In this document: positions 41,068 to 49,012 of the stretch, in pieces | How the letters are laid out: every line of letters begins with the position of its first letter | Position numbering within the stretch: the first letter of the stretch is position 1 | Assembly: GCA_965223035.1 (NCBI GenBank) | Contig: OZ244980.1 | Span: forward strand, 1,054,001-1,118,000 | DNA from: CAMDPA01 sp965223035 | Lineage (GTDB): Bacteria; Pseudomonadota; Alphaproteobacteria; Rhizobiales; Hyphomicrobiaceae | Direction: 5' to 3' | Length of the DNA stretch: 64,000 nt | Program-made: the position numbers and the translations under genes | The notes under the pieces: model-generated | Database searches by the model: none | Seen by the model: only the letters and a program-made list of their open reading frames with translations | What the model was told of the DNA's origin: nothing

Positions 41068-42354
41068 ATGAACACTCCGGACCACCCGTCTCAATCCACT
41101 GAGCAGTTGATGCTTGCGCTCGGGCGCTCGGCAAAAGCGGCCAGTCGCGCGCTCGCGATCGCTCCGGCGGAGGCGAAAAGCGCCGCATTGGTGGCCGCCG
41201 CGACGGCCGTGCGCCGTAATGCCGCGAGCATTCTCGATGCCAACGCGCGCGATGTCGCCGCCGCACATGATGCTGGCGTGTCGACGGCCTTCGTTGATCG
41301 GCTCACCCTCGATGGGCGGCGCGTGCAGGCAATCGCTGCAAGTCTAGAGGCCATCGCCGATCTACCTGATCCAGTCGGCCAGGTGATGAGCACGTGGACG
41401 CGTCCCAACGGCCTGGACATCTCCCGCGTGCGCGTGCCGATCGGCGTGATCGGGATCATCTACGAAAGTCGCCCCAACGTGACCGCGGATGCTGGGGGAT
41501 TGTGCTTGAAGTCGGGCAACGCCGCGATTCTGCGGGGCGGCTCCGACAGTTTCCATTCGAGCTTCGCCATTCACGCCTGCTTGGTCGAAGGTCTGATGCA
41601 GGCCGAGCTACCGGTCGCGGCGATCAGTCTGGTAGCGACGCCGGATCGCGCCGCGGTTGGACAGATGCTGCAAGGGTTGGCAGGCGCGATCGACGTGATT
41701 GTGCCGCGCGGTGGCAAGAACCTGGTCGCCCGCGTGCAGGAGGAGGCGCGCGTTCCGGTGTTCGCCCACTTGGAGGGGCTGTGCCATACCTACGTCGACC
41801 GCGGCGCCGATCTCGATATGGCAATACCGATGGTGCTCAACGCTAAGATGCGCCGCCCAGGCATATGCGGGGCGACCGAGACGCTGTTGGTCGACAAAAA
41901 TACCTATGACGACTATCTGACGCCGTTGGTCAAGGCCTTGCTGGAGGCGGGCTGTGAGGTGCGCGGCGACGCGGCAACGCGAGACGTGGACAAACGTGTG
42001 ATACCGGCAACCGAGGAAGATTGGTCAACGGAATACCTGGACGCTATCATTGCCGTAAAGGTCGTCGATGGCGTCGACGAAGCGATGGCTCATATCGCCC
42101 GCTACGGCTCGCAGCACACCGACTGTATCATCACGGAGTGCGTCCCCACGGCAGAGCTGTTTCTGAAGCGCGTCGATTCGGCCATTGTGCTTCATAATGC
42201 CTCGACCCAGTTTGCAGATGGCGGGGAGTTCGGCTTCGGCGCTGAAGTCGGCATTGCGACGGGTAAACTGCATGCACGCGGGCCGGTCGGGGTCGAACAG
42301 CTGACGAGCTTCAAATATCAAGTCCGCGGTCGCGGACAGGTGCGGCCCAAATAG
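41068..42354 (+). CDS. proA: Gamma-glutamyl phosphate reductase
   Basis: ProA reduces gamma-glutamyl phosphate to glutamate semialdehyde with NADPH in proline synthesis. The 428-residue aldehyde-dehydrogenase-fold protein has IGVIGIIYESRPNVTADAGG, LKSGNAAILRGGSDSFHSS, the catalytic C267 in RRPGICGATETLLVD, HLEGLCHTYVD, YGSQHTDCIITE and a C-terminal GEFGFGAEVGIATGKLHARG. The ATG at 41068 fits homologues. proB is not upstream as it often is; a tandem array and a small membrane gene are there instead. nadD follows after 139 bp, the usual alphaproteobacterial neighbour. Confidence 0.96.
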   Translation: MNTPDHPSQSTEQLMLALGRSAKAASRALAIAPAEAKSAALVAAATAVRRNAASILDANARDVAAAHDAGVSTAFVDRLTLDGRRVQAIAASLEAIADLPDPVGQVMSTWTRPNGLDISRVRVPIGVIGIIYESRPNVTADAGGLCLKSGNAAILRGGSDSFHSSFAIHACLVEGLMQAELPVAAISLVATPDRAAVGQMLQGLAGAIDVIVPRGGKNLVARVQEEARVPVFAHLEGLCHTYVDRGADLDMAIPMVLNAKMRRPGICGATETLLVDKNTYDDYLTPLVKALLEAGCEVRGDAATRDVDKRVIPATEEDWSTEYLDAIIAVKVVDGVDEAMAHIARYGSQHTDCIITECVPTAELFLKRVDSAIVLHNASTQFADGGEFGFGAEVGIATGKLHARGPVGVEQLTSFKYQVRGRGQVRPK

Positions 42355-42493
42355 CGTATGCACATTAGATGCCACCCCAGACCCGAGTCCAGCGTAGGAC
42401 TGGACATGTGCGAAAGTTCCGCGAACACTAGAACGCCTCCGATATGTTCAGCTCAAACATGACCAGTTGCGCGGGGGCGGAGACGAAGGTCTG

Positions 42494-43207
42494 ATGCCGG
42501 TCAAGTCCATCCCCAAAAGCTTCGGCTCGATCACTGTCAAGCCGCCGCTGATCCAGCCTGGTCAGCGGATCGGGGTGATGGGTGGCACCTTCAATCCGCC
42601 GCATGCTGGGCACGCGCTGATTTCGCGCACGGCCTTGCGGCGGCTTGGACTCGATCAGCTGTGGTGGGTGGTCACGCCCGGCAATCCGCTCAAATTCAAC
42701 AACGGGTTGCCGCCGGTGGCACACCGTATGGCCCTGTGCCGGCAGCTGGCACCCGATACGCGGATGTACGTCACCGCCTTCGAGGAGGAGCTTGGCACGC
42801 CTTTCACAGCTTCGACGTTGGCGTTTCTGGTCGAGCGCTATCCCTCCGTCCACTTCGTGTGGATTATGGGCGCTGACAATCTGTCTTCGTTTCATCGCTG
42901 GCAATTCTGGCGGCAGATCGTGCTCAGCGTGCCGATCGCGGTGGTGGATCGACCGGGATGGCGGTTGAAGGCTTTGGCGTCGCCGGCAGCCCATTGGATG
43001 CGGCGCGGCTATGTGCCGGAACGGCGCGCCGGCGAGCTGGCCAAGCTTCCTCCACCAGCCTGGACCTTCCTGACCGGTCCACTGTCGCGGCTGTCTTCGA
43101 CGGAGCTGAGACTGGCGGCTCAGGCCGTGCACCGCGAGGCTAGCGTCTGTTCGGCGCCCAAAGCCGCTGCGGCCCTTATGGCATCCGATCAAGTCGTCGC
43201 GCCCTGA
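42494..43207 (+). CDS. nadD: Nicotinate-nucleotide adenylyltransferase
   Basis: NadD transfers AMP from ATP to nicotinate mononucleotide in NAD synthesis. The 237-residue protein has the nucleotidyltransferase motif GGTFNPPHAGH (30-40), LWWVVTPGNPLK, FVWIMGADNLSSFHRW and the C-terminal SRLSSTELR matching the ISST-x-x-R motif. GACGAAGG precedes the ATG at 42494. In many alphaproteobacteria rsfS and rlmH follow; here the next sequence is a broken TRAP permease gene. Confidence 0.94.
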   Translation: MPVKSIPKSFGSITVKPPLIQPGQRIGVMGGTFNPPHAGHALISRTALRRLGLDQLWWVVTPGNPLKFNNGLPPVAHRMALCRQLAPDTRMYVTAFEEELGTPFTASTLAFLVERYPSVHFVWIMGADNLSSFHRWQFWRQIVLSVPIAVVDRPGWRLKALASPAAHWMRRGYVPERRAGELAKLPPPAWTFLTGPLSRLSSTELRLAAQAVHREASVCSAPKAAAALMASDQVVAP

Positions 43208-43400
43208 GGTGCTGGCGCGCAGGTGTCTCGCGCTCACCCGCTGACGTGCCCGACGGCTCTGGCTTTGGCGACGCTGGCCTTGAAGCCTGGGATCAGGCGG
43301 CCTGCGAATGCCGCCGATGTGGTCGAAGCGCGGGAGCTGATTGACGGCTCTCGGGTCAGTTCCAATCACTGCTTCAACGTGGATGCGTTGCCGCCACCGT

Positions 43401-43964
43401 TTGACGGCGTGGCCAAGCACACCGACCGCCGGCATTTTCTTTGTCGCTGTCGTCGCGGCGATTTACAGCAAGTTCCTCGCCTTGATGGGCATGCCGTTTT
43501 TCCTCCGCGAGCGACTAGAGCAACTTTCTGCCTTTAATCGGAATCGGAACGATCCCGATTAAAGGCAGAAAGTTGCTCTAGGATCTGGGGCGCTGGACCC
43601 GCCGTTGTTGGTTATTGCGGCGTCGGTGATCCATGTGATTTTGGGCAGGTTCCTCGATCCGCTCGGACCGCTGCTCCTGACATTGCCGGTGCTGTTGCCA
43701 ATGGTCGAGGCGCTCGAACGCGATCTCGTCTGGATTGGCGTGTTGGTGGTCAAATATCTTGACATCGGGCTTCTGACACCGCCGGTCGGCTGCAACGTCT
43801 ACGTGACGAAAAGCCTCGTCGGCGACAAAAGCGCAGCGGAGACCATCTTTAGAGGTGTCAGCTGGTTTTTGCTGTGCGAAGCCATTATCGTCGCGCCCCT
43901 GAACGGGTTTGCCCCGATCTCACTTAATCTGCCTGACGCCATGCACTACATCGTTTCCGCCTGA
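43401..43964 (+). pseudogene. TRAP transporter large permease (DctM) remnant, split by a family-1 element
   Basis: This is the C-terminal third of a DctM permease. Before the element the frame reads AGIFFVAVVAAIYSKFLALM, GMPFFLRERL; after it, in the same frame, GSGALDPPLLVIAASVIHVI, LGRFLDPLGPLLLTLPVLLP and TPPVGCNVYVTKSLVGDKSA, ending at TGA 43962-43964. The 67-bp element introduces a TAA stop at 43560. Removing the element and one CTAG (63 bp) rejoins CGA-CTA-GGA with no shift. The N-terminal two thirds of the gene are missing, so it was probably already decayed or truncated. Its left limit is approximate. Confidence 0.82.
43515..43581. repeat. Family-1 element, symmetric B-B form, inside the DctM remnant
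   Basis: CTAGAGCAACTTTCTGCC, hairpin-B core (TTTAATCGGAATCGG, AACGATCCCGATTAAA), GGCAGAAAGTTGCTCTAG. The two ends are perfect inverted repeats over 27 bases each, and CTAG stands on both sides. Confidence 0.93.
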
Positions 43965-44075
43965 GGCGGAAGCGCTGTGCCGGCCCGCTCCTCCACCCGG
44001 CCATCCGCACAAGTGCGCCATCGGCTGGCCCGGTGGGGACGCGGGATGGTTTCAGCCCACACCGAAACGCTATAG
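43961..44075. repeat. Family-2 repeat, full length
   Basis: CGCCTGAGGCGGAAGCGC, GTGCCGGCCCGCTCCTCC, ACCCGGCCATCCGC, loop, GGCTGGCCCGGTGGGGACGC, GGGATGGTTTCAGCCC and ACACCGAAACGCTATAG. It starts at the end of the permease remnant. Confidence 0.65.
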
Positions 44076-44216
44076 GCGGAACTGAATTGCCGCCTGTCGC
44101 GGCCTTGTGGTCCGTGGGCTTGGATTTGCGGTCGCGCCGGCTCGATCGTGCGAGCCGGCAAACTCATCGGCCATCCTCCGTCGCCGTTGAAGTGTCGGCC
44201 TGCAGCAAAGCCCGCG

Positions 44217-44687
44217 TCATTGCTTGGGCCGGCGGAACAGCTTGTGGCAGGACGAGCAGTTGCGCGTCATTTGACGGATAATTGGCTTCATTGTCGTCGC
44301 GCTCGCTTGGGGGTGTTGGCGCGCGCGCTCGAGCGCGGCCGCGTGGTCCCCCAATGATCGGAACAACGCCTCGAACTCCGCCCAACGCTGCCAAATCACT
44401 GGCAAGGATTGGCTTGGATGCTGCATGCTCCCTTTTGGAAAAGCCTTTGGCAACTGCGCGGCCTGCTGCTTGATCACGCGGGCAGCGTCTTTCAGTTTCG
44501 CACCGTCGTAGGGCGCGCGACCGCTGGCGATCAGGCCGAGCGCTTTGAGTTCAGCACCCATCGCCTTCATGCCGTCCATGCGCTGTTTGACGACGCCTTT
44601 GGCACCCTTGTGGGCGTGTGTGCCCGGTGCCGACCAGATGATGCCGAGCAGCATGATCAAGATCAGGCTAACGCCATGGTGTGGCAC
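44217..44687 (-). CDS. Cytochrome c' (class II cytochrome c)
   Basis: A 156-residue periplasmic protein: signal peptide 1-25 (to THA), then a four-helix bundle of class II cytochrome c with the C-terminal haem motif C144-S-S-C147-H148 and conserved RxxxMKxMG near residues 36-44. Such cytochromes transfer electrons or bind NO. The class I cytochrome gene lies 25 bp upstream on the same strand, so the two are probably an operon. Confidence 0.9.
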   Translation of the reverse strand: MPHHGVSLILIMLLGIIWSAPGTHAHKGAKGVVKQRMDGMKAMGAELKALGLIASGRAPYDGAKLKDAARVIKQQAAQLPKAFPKGSMQHPSQSLPVIWQRWAEFEALFRSLGDHAAALERARQHPQASATTMKPIIRQMTRNCSSCHKLFRRPKQ

Positions 44688-44712
44688 GCTCTTTCTCCGT
44701 CATCATTGGCCG

Positions 44713-45117
44713 TCAGCGAATGCCGTTGGCGCGCTGTAACTCGCGAATATACCGCACAATCCGGGTGACCTCGGGCTGCGAAACGTCGGGGATCGGCGGC
44801 ATATCGCCAAAGTTCCAATGGTGGGATGTGACGCCTCTGAGCGCAGCCAATTCAAAGGCAGCGTCGGCATGGTGGCCGGGAGCATAGATCCTGTGGATCA
44901 GCGGCGGGCCGTTGTCGCTGCCGGCCGCGTGGTCGCCGTGGCAGCCCTGGCAATTGTCTGCAAACAGGGCTTGGCCCTCCACAGCCAGCGCGGAAAGCGG
45001 CGGCACCTTGACCTCAACCTTCACAGCGCGATCTGGTGGTACCCGGAACACTGCGAGGCCGAGGCCGAGGCCGAGCATCGCAGCCAGCAGGCCCCAGGTC
45101 GTGCGGTTTCCGGCCAT
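44713..45117 (-). CDS. Class I cytochrome c, membrane-anchored
   Basis: A 134-residue monohaem cytochrome. The N-terminal hydrophobic segment (WGLLAAMLGLGLGLAVF) is a signal or anchor. Haem is bound at C56-Q-G-C59-H60 (DNCQGCHGDHA) and the likely axial methionine is M106 in NFGDMPPIPDV. The C-terminal helix VTRIVRYIRELQRANGI is typical. It would carry electrons in the periplasm. It is the first gene of a pair with cytochrome c'; the partner oxidase or dehydrogenase is not in the window. Confidence 0.9.
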   Translation of the reverse strand: MAGNRTTWGLLAAMLGLGLGLAVFRVPPDRAVKVEVKVPPLSALAVEGQALFADNCQGCHGDHAAGSDNGPPLIHRIYAPGHHADAAFELAALRGVTSHHWNFGDMPPIPDVSQPEVTRIVRYIRELQRANGIR

Positions 45118-45135
45118 GTGACGCTACCTCCTCAC

Positions 45136-45263
45136 AATAGCGTTTCAAAGTGAGCTGGAACCATCCCGCTGCCCCGCCCGACCATTCCTTTTATGGCACG
45201 CTGGTGTCGGAGGCCGAGCGGGGGCGGGACAGCACGGCGGTTCCGTCGGAGGCGGACATGATC
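45136..45263. repeat. Family-2 repeat, full length
   Basis: AATAGCGTTTCAAAGTGAGC, TGGAACCATCCCGCTGCCC, CGCCCGACC, loop, GGCCGAGCGGGGGCGGGAC, GGAGGCGGACATGATC. It lies upstream of the cytochrome pair. Confidence 0.65.
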
Positions 45264-45291
45264 GAGAGGTCGCCCTGCCCTGGCGTCTGGT

Positions 45292-45915
45292 TCAATAGGC
45301 CCCGAGCAGGCTAAACCAGCCGGCGCCGGATCCGGCGCTCGCGGACGCGGTGGCGGTCCGGAACCGCTTCCATGTCGCTGTCACTTTCATGCCGATGTGA
45401 ACACGCTGGTACAACTCAGTGACGTGCTCATTATGCATCCGGATGCATCCCTTTGACACGTTCTGACCAATAGTCCAAGGGGCGTCCGTGCCGTGAATGC
45501 GATAGAGCGTGTTACCTAGATATATCGCGCGGACGCCGAGCGGATTCTGCGGATGTCCTCCGGGGACGTAGCGTGGCAGCCGCGGGTTTTCGCGCAACAT
45601 GTCCGTTGTCGGTCGCCAAGGCGGGTTCACCCGTTTCATCGAGACGCGTTCCACTCCCCGCCAGCGGCTCTGAGCGCGTGGGATGGCGATCGGATAGCTG
45701 ATGGCCCGGCCTGTGCGGACAACATGGTACAGCCGCCGGTCAGCAAAGCTGACGATGATTTGTTTGGGTGCATAGCTGCTGGGGAACGATACCAGCTGCC
45801 GATCCCAGACGGAGTTGGCGCCCCAGATCGACTGGGCAGCGGCGGTGGTCAGAGTGGCCGCCATGACCGTGCCGGCGATGAGTGCAGCCTTGATGATGTG
45901 CAATTGCGTTCGCAT
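45292..45915 (-). CDS. L,D-transpeptidase (YkuD domain)
   Basis: A 207-residue periplasmic enzyme with a signal peptide (residues 1-27, cleavage after AAA). The YkuD domain has KQIIVSFADRRLYHVV, the substrate loop NPLGVRAIYLGNTLYRIHGT and the catalytic H and C in HGTDAPWTIGQ followed by SKGCIRMHN. It forms 3-3 cross-links in peptidoglycan or links lipoproteins to it. The C-terminus has an Ala/Ser/Gly tail. Monocistronic. Confidence 0.92.
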   Translation of the reverse strand: MRTQLHIIKAALIAGTVMAATLTTAAAQSIWGANSVWDRQLVSFPSSYAPKQIIVSFADRRLYHVVRTGRAISYPIAIPRAQSRWRGVERVSMKRVNPPWRPTTDMLRENPRLPRYVPGGHPQNPLGVRAIYLGNTLYRIHGTDAPWTIGQNVSKGCIRMHNEHVTELYQRVHIGMKVTATWKRFRTATASASAGSGAGWFSLLGAY

Positions 45916-45986
45916 TGATTTTGCCTCGATTGATCCTAAGCGTTTCGCTCAATCCGATGATCGTGAAGGGTCTGTGGCTTGTGACG

Positions 45987-46460
45987 TCACGCCGGCCGCT
46001 GGCCTACGAAGCGCGCGAAAACGCGCGTTTGACCGTCGCCGAACAAGAACACCTCGTACGCCTCCGGCGTGCCGCCCTCCATGCCGGGAGACCCAAGCGG
46101 CATGCCGGGCACCGCGAGGCCACGTCCAGCCGGCGCTTCGGCCAACAGGCGCTTGATGGCGTCGGCTGGTACATGTCCTTCAATGACGTAGCTGCCGATC
46201 TCGGCGGTATGGCAAGAAACGAGCTTGCTGGGCACGCCAAGCTTGGCCTTAACGGCTCGCATGTGCGGTGTGTTGTGCACCGAAACGGTAAAACCATTGG
46301 CGCGCAGGTGATCAACCCATAAGGAGCAGCAGCCGCAGTTGGGGTCCTTCGTCACCTTAACCGGCGGCGGCGAAGCGCGAGCAGGCGAAGTTGCGCACCA
46401 CATGGATGCTGCGAAACCTGCGACCAGCGTGCGCCGCGATAGATGCATGGAATCCGACAT
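45987..46460 (-). CDS. DUF411 family secreted protein (possible copper-binding)
   Basis: A 157-residue protein. The N-terminus MSDSMHLSRRTLVAGFAASM has a twin-arginine-like SRRTLVAGF and a signal up to ARA. The DUF411 domain has VTKDPNCGCCSLWVDHLRAN, a CGCC metal-like site, then SVHNTPHMRAVKAKLGVPSK, SCHTAEIGSYVIEGHVPADA and GLAVPGMPLGSPGMEGG. DUF411 genes often accompany copper resistance genes. AAGGACA precedes the ATG at 46460. Confidence 0.88.
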   Translation of the reverse strand: MSDSMHLSRRTLVAGFAASMWCATSPARASPPPVKVTKDPNCGCCSLWVDHLRANGFTVSVHNTPHMRAVKAKLGVPSKLVSCHTAEIGSYVIEGHVPADAIKRLLAEAPAGRGLAVPGMPLGSPGMEGGTPEAYEVFLFGDGQTRVFARFVGQRPA

Positions 46461-46709
46461 GTTGTGTCCTTTTGTGTGTCCTTTTTCCGTGGTGGCGAGG
46501 AGCAAGATGCCCAGTTCGTCGGCTTGGCCAGTGCGAGCCTCGATACGACCGGGATGCACGTGATCCGTCGCAACTCGCGGCGTTGGCCGCTGATCGCCAT
46601 GGTCGACGTTCATCGTTCGCCATCATCTGCAGTTGGACGAGGATTGACCCGCCAGCGCGTCATCAATGCGACCTGCCATCAATGCGACACGGGAGCGGCC
46701 CGGCGCGCC

Positions 46710-46773
46710 CTAGAGCAGCCTGCTTTTCATCGGAATCGGAACGATCGCGATGAACAGCACAAAGATGATCTAG
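46710..46773. repeat. Family-1 element, B-A hybrid, diverged
   Basis: CTAGAGCAGCCTGCTTTTCATCG, GAATCGGAACGATCGCGATGA and CAGCACAAAGATGATCTAG. The core stem reads TCATCGGAA against CGCGATGA, partly covaried. Its right CTAG forms the stop codon of the leftward gene at 46770. Confidence 0.78.
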
Positions 46774-47183
46774 ACGCGAGGCGGTCGGTCCGGCGTCCCC
46801 ACCGCGCGGGACGTCAACGCGGAGTGGGTGGGTAAGGCGAGACGATCGCTGTTGCCGATGATCGGGTTTGCGCCATCGGGCAGGATCGTGGCCTCAAGAC
46901 ATGGACAAGCCTTGCTGTCGCAACTCTTCTCGCTACACGACGGGCCGTCATGGTCGCTGCGCGGCACGGAGACGATCGGCTCGCTCTGAGCGCCACCTCC
47001 GCACCCACTTGAAGCGGCGGGCGTCGCGCCCGTGATCGGCGTCGAGGCTTCGAGCATGACGAGCTGCGCCGCCGGTTCATGGTCCGCATAGACGAGCGAC
47101 CCGGCGCCGGGCGCAAGACTGGACAGGGCACACCAACCAACAAGTGTGGCCAAAAGAAACAGTCCTTGTCTGAAACTAGCCAT
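46770..47183 (-). CDS. Small secreted cysteine-rich protein, unknown
   Basis: A 137-residue reading frame starting MASFRQGLFLLATLVGWCAL, a signal peptide or anchor. The mature part has a Cys/Gly cluster (SSGCGGGAQSEP) and GPSCSEKSCDSKACPCLEAT, a possible metal or thiol site. The stop TAG is the right CTAG of a family-1 element. No strong ribosome-binding site is seen and no family is recognised. The cysteine cluster and the copper-type DUF411 neighbour make a metal role conceivable, but the gene itself is only moderately supported. Confidence 0.5.
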   Translation of the reverse strand: MASFRQGLFLLATLVGWCALSSLAPGAGSLVYADHEPAAQLVMLEASTPITGATPAASSGCGGGAQSEPIVSVPRSDHDGPSCSEKSCDSKACPCLEATILPDGANPIIGNSDRLALPTHSALTSRAVGTPDRPPRV

Positions 47184-47422
47184 GTGCTCGGTGACCGATC
47201 GCCAGGTCTGTGTGCCCACCCACTCGGATACGTGGCTGCCTCTGCGACGTCAACACACTTTGGCCCAATTACGATTCATCATTCTGTGATCGCGACTTGT
47301 ATGACGCAATACAACGGCCGCTGTCGGCTAGATCATCGAGCACGGCCAGAGGTGTGGCACAACCGTGCTCCCGCCGGGAGCATGGCGCGCAGGCGGGCGG
47401 CCAGCCGTGCGGAACCGTTCGC

Positions 47423-48982
47423 TCAGACCTCGATCAATTTCAATTGACCCTGAGCCGCTCCGGCGTCGGTGGCCAGCTGTTTGAGTTGGCGCCGTAACAC
47501 TTTATTGGCCGCATTGCGTGGTAGCGCTTCGATCAGCAGGTAGTATTTCGGGCGCTTGAAGCTGGCGATGGAGCTGGTCCGCAGATACCGGTCCAGTTCC
47601 TCGATCGACACGTTGTCAGCGACAACGCAAGCGGTGGCCGCTTCACCCCAGGAAACATGGGGGATGCCGACCACGGCGGCTTCACGCACCGCGGGGTGCT
47701 GCTCTAGTAGGGTTTCGATCTCGCTGGGATGAATATTCTCTCCGCCGGACCTGATCACGTCGTCCGCGCGGCCAATCAGGTCAACATCTCCATCATTGTG
47801 CAACACACAGATGTCGCCTGTGTAGTACCAGCCATCGACGACCTTCTCGGCGGTCGCGTCGGGACGATTGAGGTAACCTGAGAAGGTGGTGTCGACGCTA
47901 GCGTCAACGATCAATTCCCCTTCCTCGCCCGGCTGCACGACGTCATCCACGCCGCCGCCCAGCTTGATCGTGCGAACACGCGAATAAAATCCGGGCCGCA
48001 GGCGCGTGTGTTGACCGACCGGATCGGAATTGTAAAGCGAGCACATGGTTTCGGTGGTACCATAGATATGGCAGATCTTTGCGGCCCATTCCGCGTCCAT
48101 TCTTTTTAGAAATGCGCCGTCGATCTGTGCGCCGCCATACAAAACCAGCTTCGTCGACGCCATTTTTTCCGGCATGTAATTGGCGGCCTGCGACATGGCG
48201 AAATACAGCTGCGGAACCGCGAACATGTAGGTGATGTCATGCTTTTCCACCATGTCCACCGCATCGGCCGGATTGAACGCTGACATCACGAAATAGGTGC
48301 CATTCATGGCTAAGGTCACGAGAAAGACACCATAAAAGCCGATGGCATGACTGAGCGGCATGAAGCCGAGCGTTCTGTTGTGGGTGCCATGTCGCAATCC
48401 GACTTGGGTGCTCAGCCACAATACGCGATGCTCAGACGTGCGATGGGTCAACACAACGCCCTTCGGTAAGCCGGTCGTGCCTGAGGTGTAGAAAATGAAA
48501 GCCGGATCCTCGCGTGCCGGTGAGGGGCAAGGCAGCGTGAGTGGATCTTCACGGCAAACCGAAAACGCCTCGGCGCCCTCAACGCTGCCGCCGACGGTGA
48601 TGATCCGGCGGTTATCGACCAACGCGCTTGACAGGGCGCCGACCACCGCAGGTTGGGAAAGGCAGATCGCCGCTTTCATCTGTCCATCGACGACCAGTTG
48701 CGCGATCTCGGTGGGCGTTAAGCGGAAGTTGATCAGCGCCGGTACGGCACAGATCCGCTGGAGTGCGAGCAGCACGATGCAATGATCAAACAGGCTCGGC
48801 AGAACCGTTGCCACCCGATCCCCTTGCGTAATGTTGCGGGCGTGAAGGCCGGCCGCCACGCGATCAACTTCATCGATCAGCTCGCGATAGGTCAGGCGAC
48901 GGTCCGTGCGATCATCAATGATCGCTGGCGCATCGGGTGTGCGCTGCGCCGACATCCAAACCATTGCGTAAGCAGTTTGCAC
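47423..48982 (-). CDS. AMP-forming acyl-CoA synthetase / CoA ligase
   Basis: A 519-residue ANL-superfamily enzyme that activates a carboxylic acid to its CoA thioester with ATP. Motifs: A3 FYTSGTTGLPKGVVLTH, A5 YGTTETMCSLY, A7 WYYTGDICVLHNDGDVDLIG, A8 RADDVIRSGGENIHPSEIE and the C-terminal catalytic lysine in NAANKVLRRQL. The acid is not identifiable. The stop lies next to a region without a gene. A crotonase gene ends 30 bp upstream on the same strand, making a two-gene operon in the catabolic island. Confidence 0.93.
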   Translation of the reverse strand: MQTAYAMVWMSAQRTPDAPAIIDDRTDRRLTYRELIDEVDRVAAGLHARNITQGDRVATVLPSLFDHCIVLLALQRICAVPALINFRLTPTEIAQLVVDGQMKAAICLSQPAVVGALSSALVDNRRIITVGGSVEGAEAFSVCREDPLTLPCPSPAREDPAFIFYTSGTTGLPKGVVLTHRTSEHRVLWLSTQVGLRHGTHNRTLGFMPLSHAIGFYGVFLVTLAMNGTYFVMSAFNPADAVDMVEKHDITYMFAVPQLYFAMSQAANYMPEKMASTKLVLYGGAQIDGAFLKRMDAEWAAKICHIYGTTETMCSLYNSDPVGQHTRLRPGFYSRVRTIKLGGGVDDVVQPGEEGELIVDASVDTTFSGYLNRPDATAEKVVDGWYYTGDICVLHNDGDVDLIGRADDVIRSGGENIHPSEIETLLEQHPAVREAAVVGIPHVSWGEAATACVVADNVSIEELDRYLRTSSIASFKRPKYYLLIEALPRNAANKVLRRQLKQLATDAGAAQGQLKLIEV

Positions 48983-49012
48983 CTTGAACTCCGATCAATC
49001 GGTGATGGCAGC

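Noticed and set aside
40902..41102. Frame encoding a repeated HGGLT peptide over the tandem array
   Set aside because: The period is a multiple of three, so every frame is open; no ribosome-binding site and it runs into proA out of frame.
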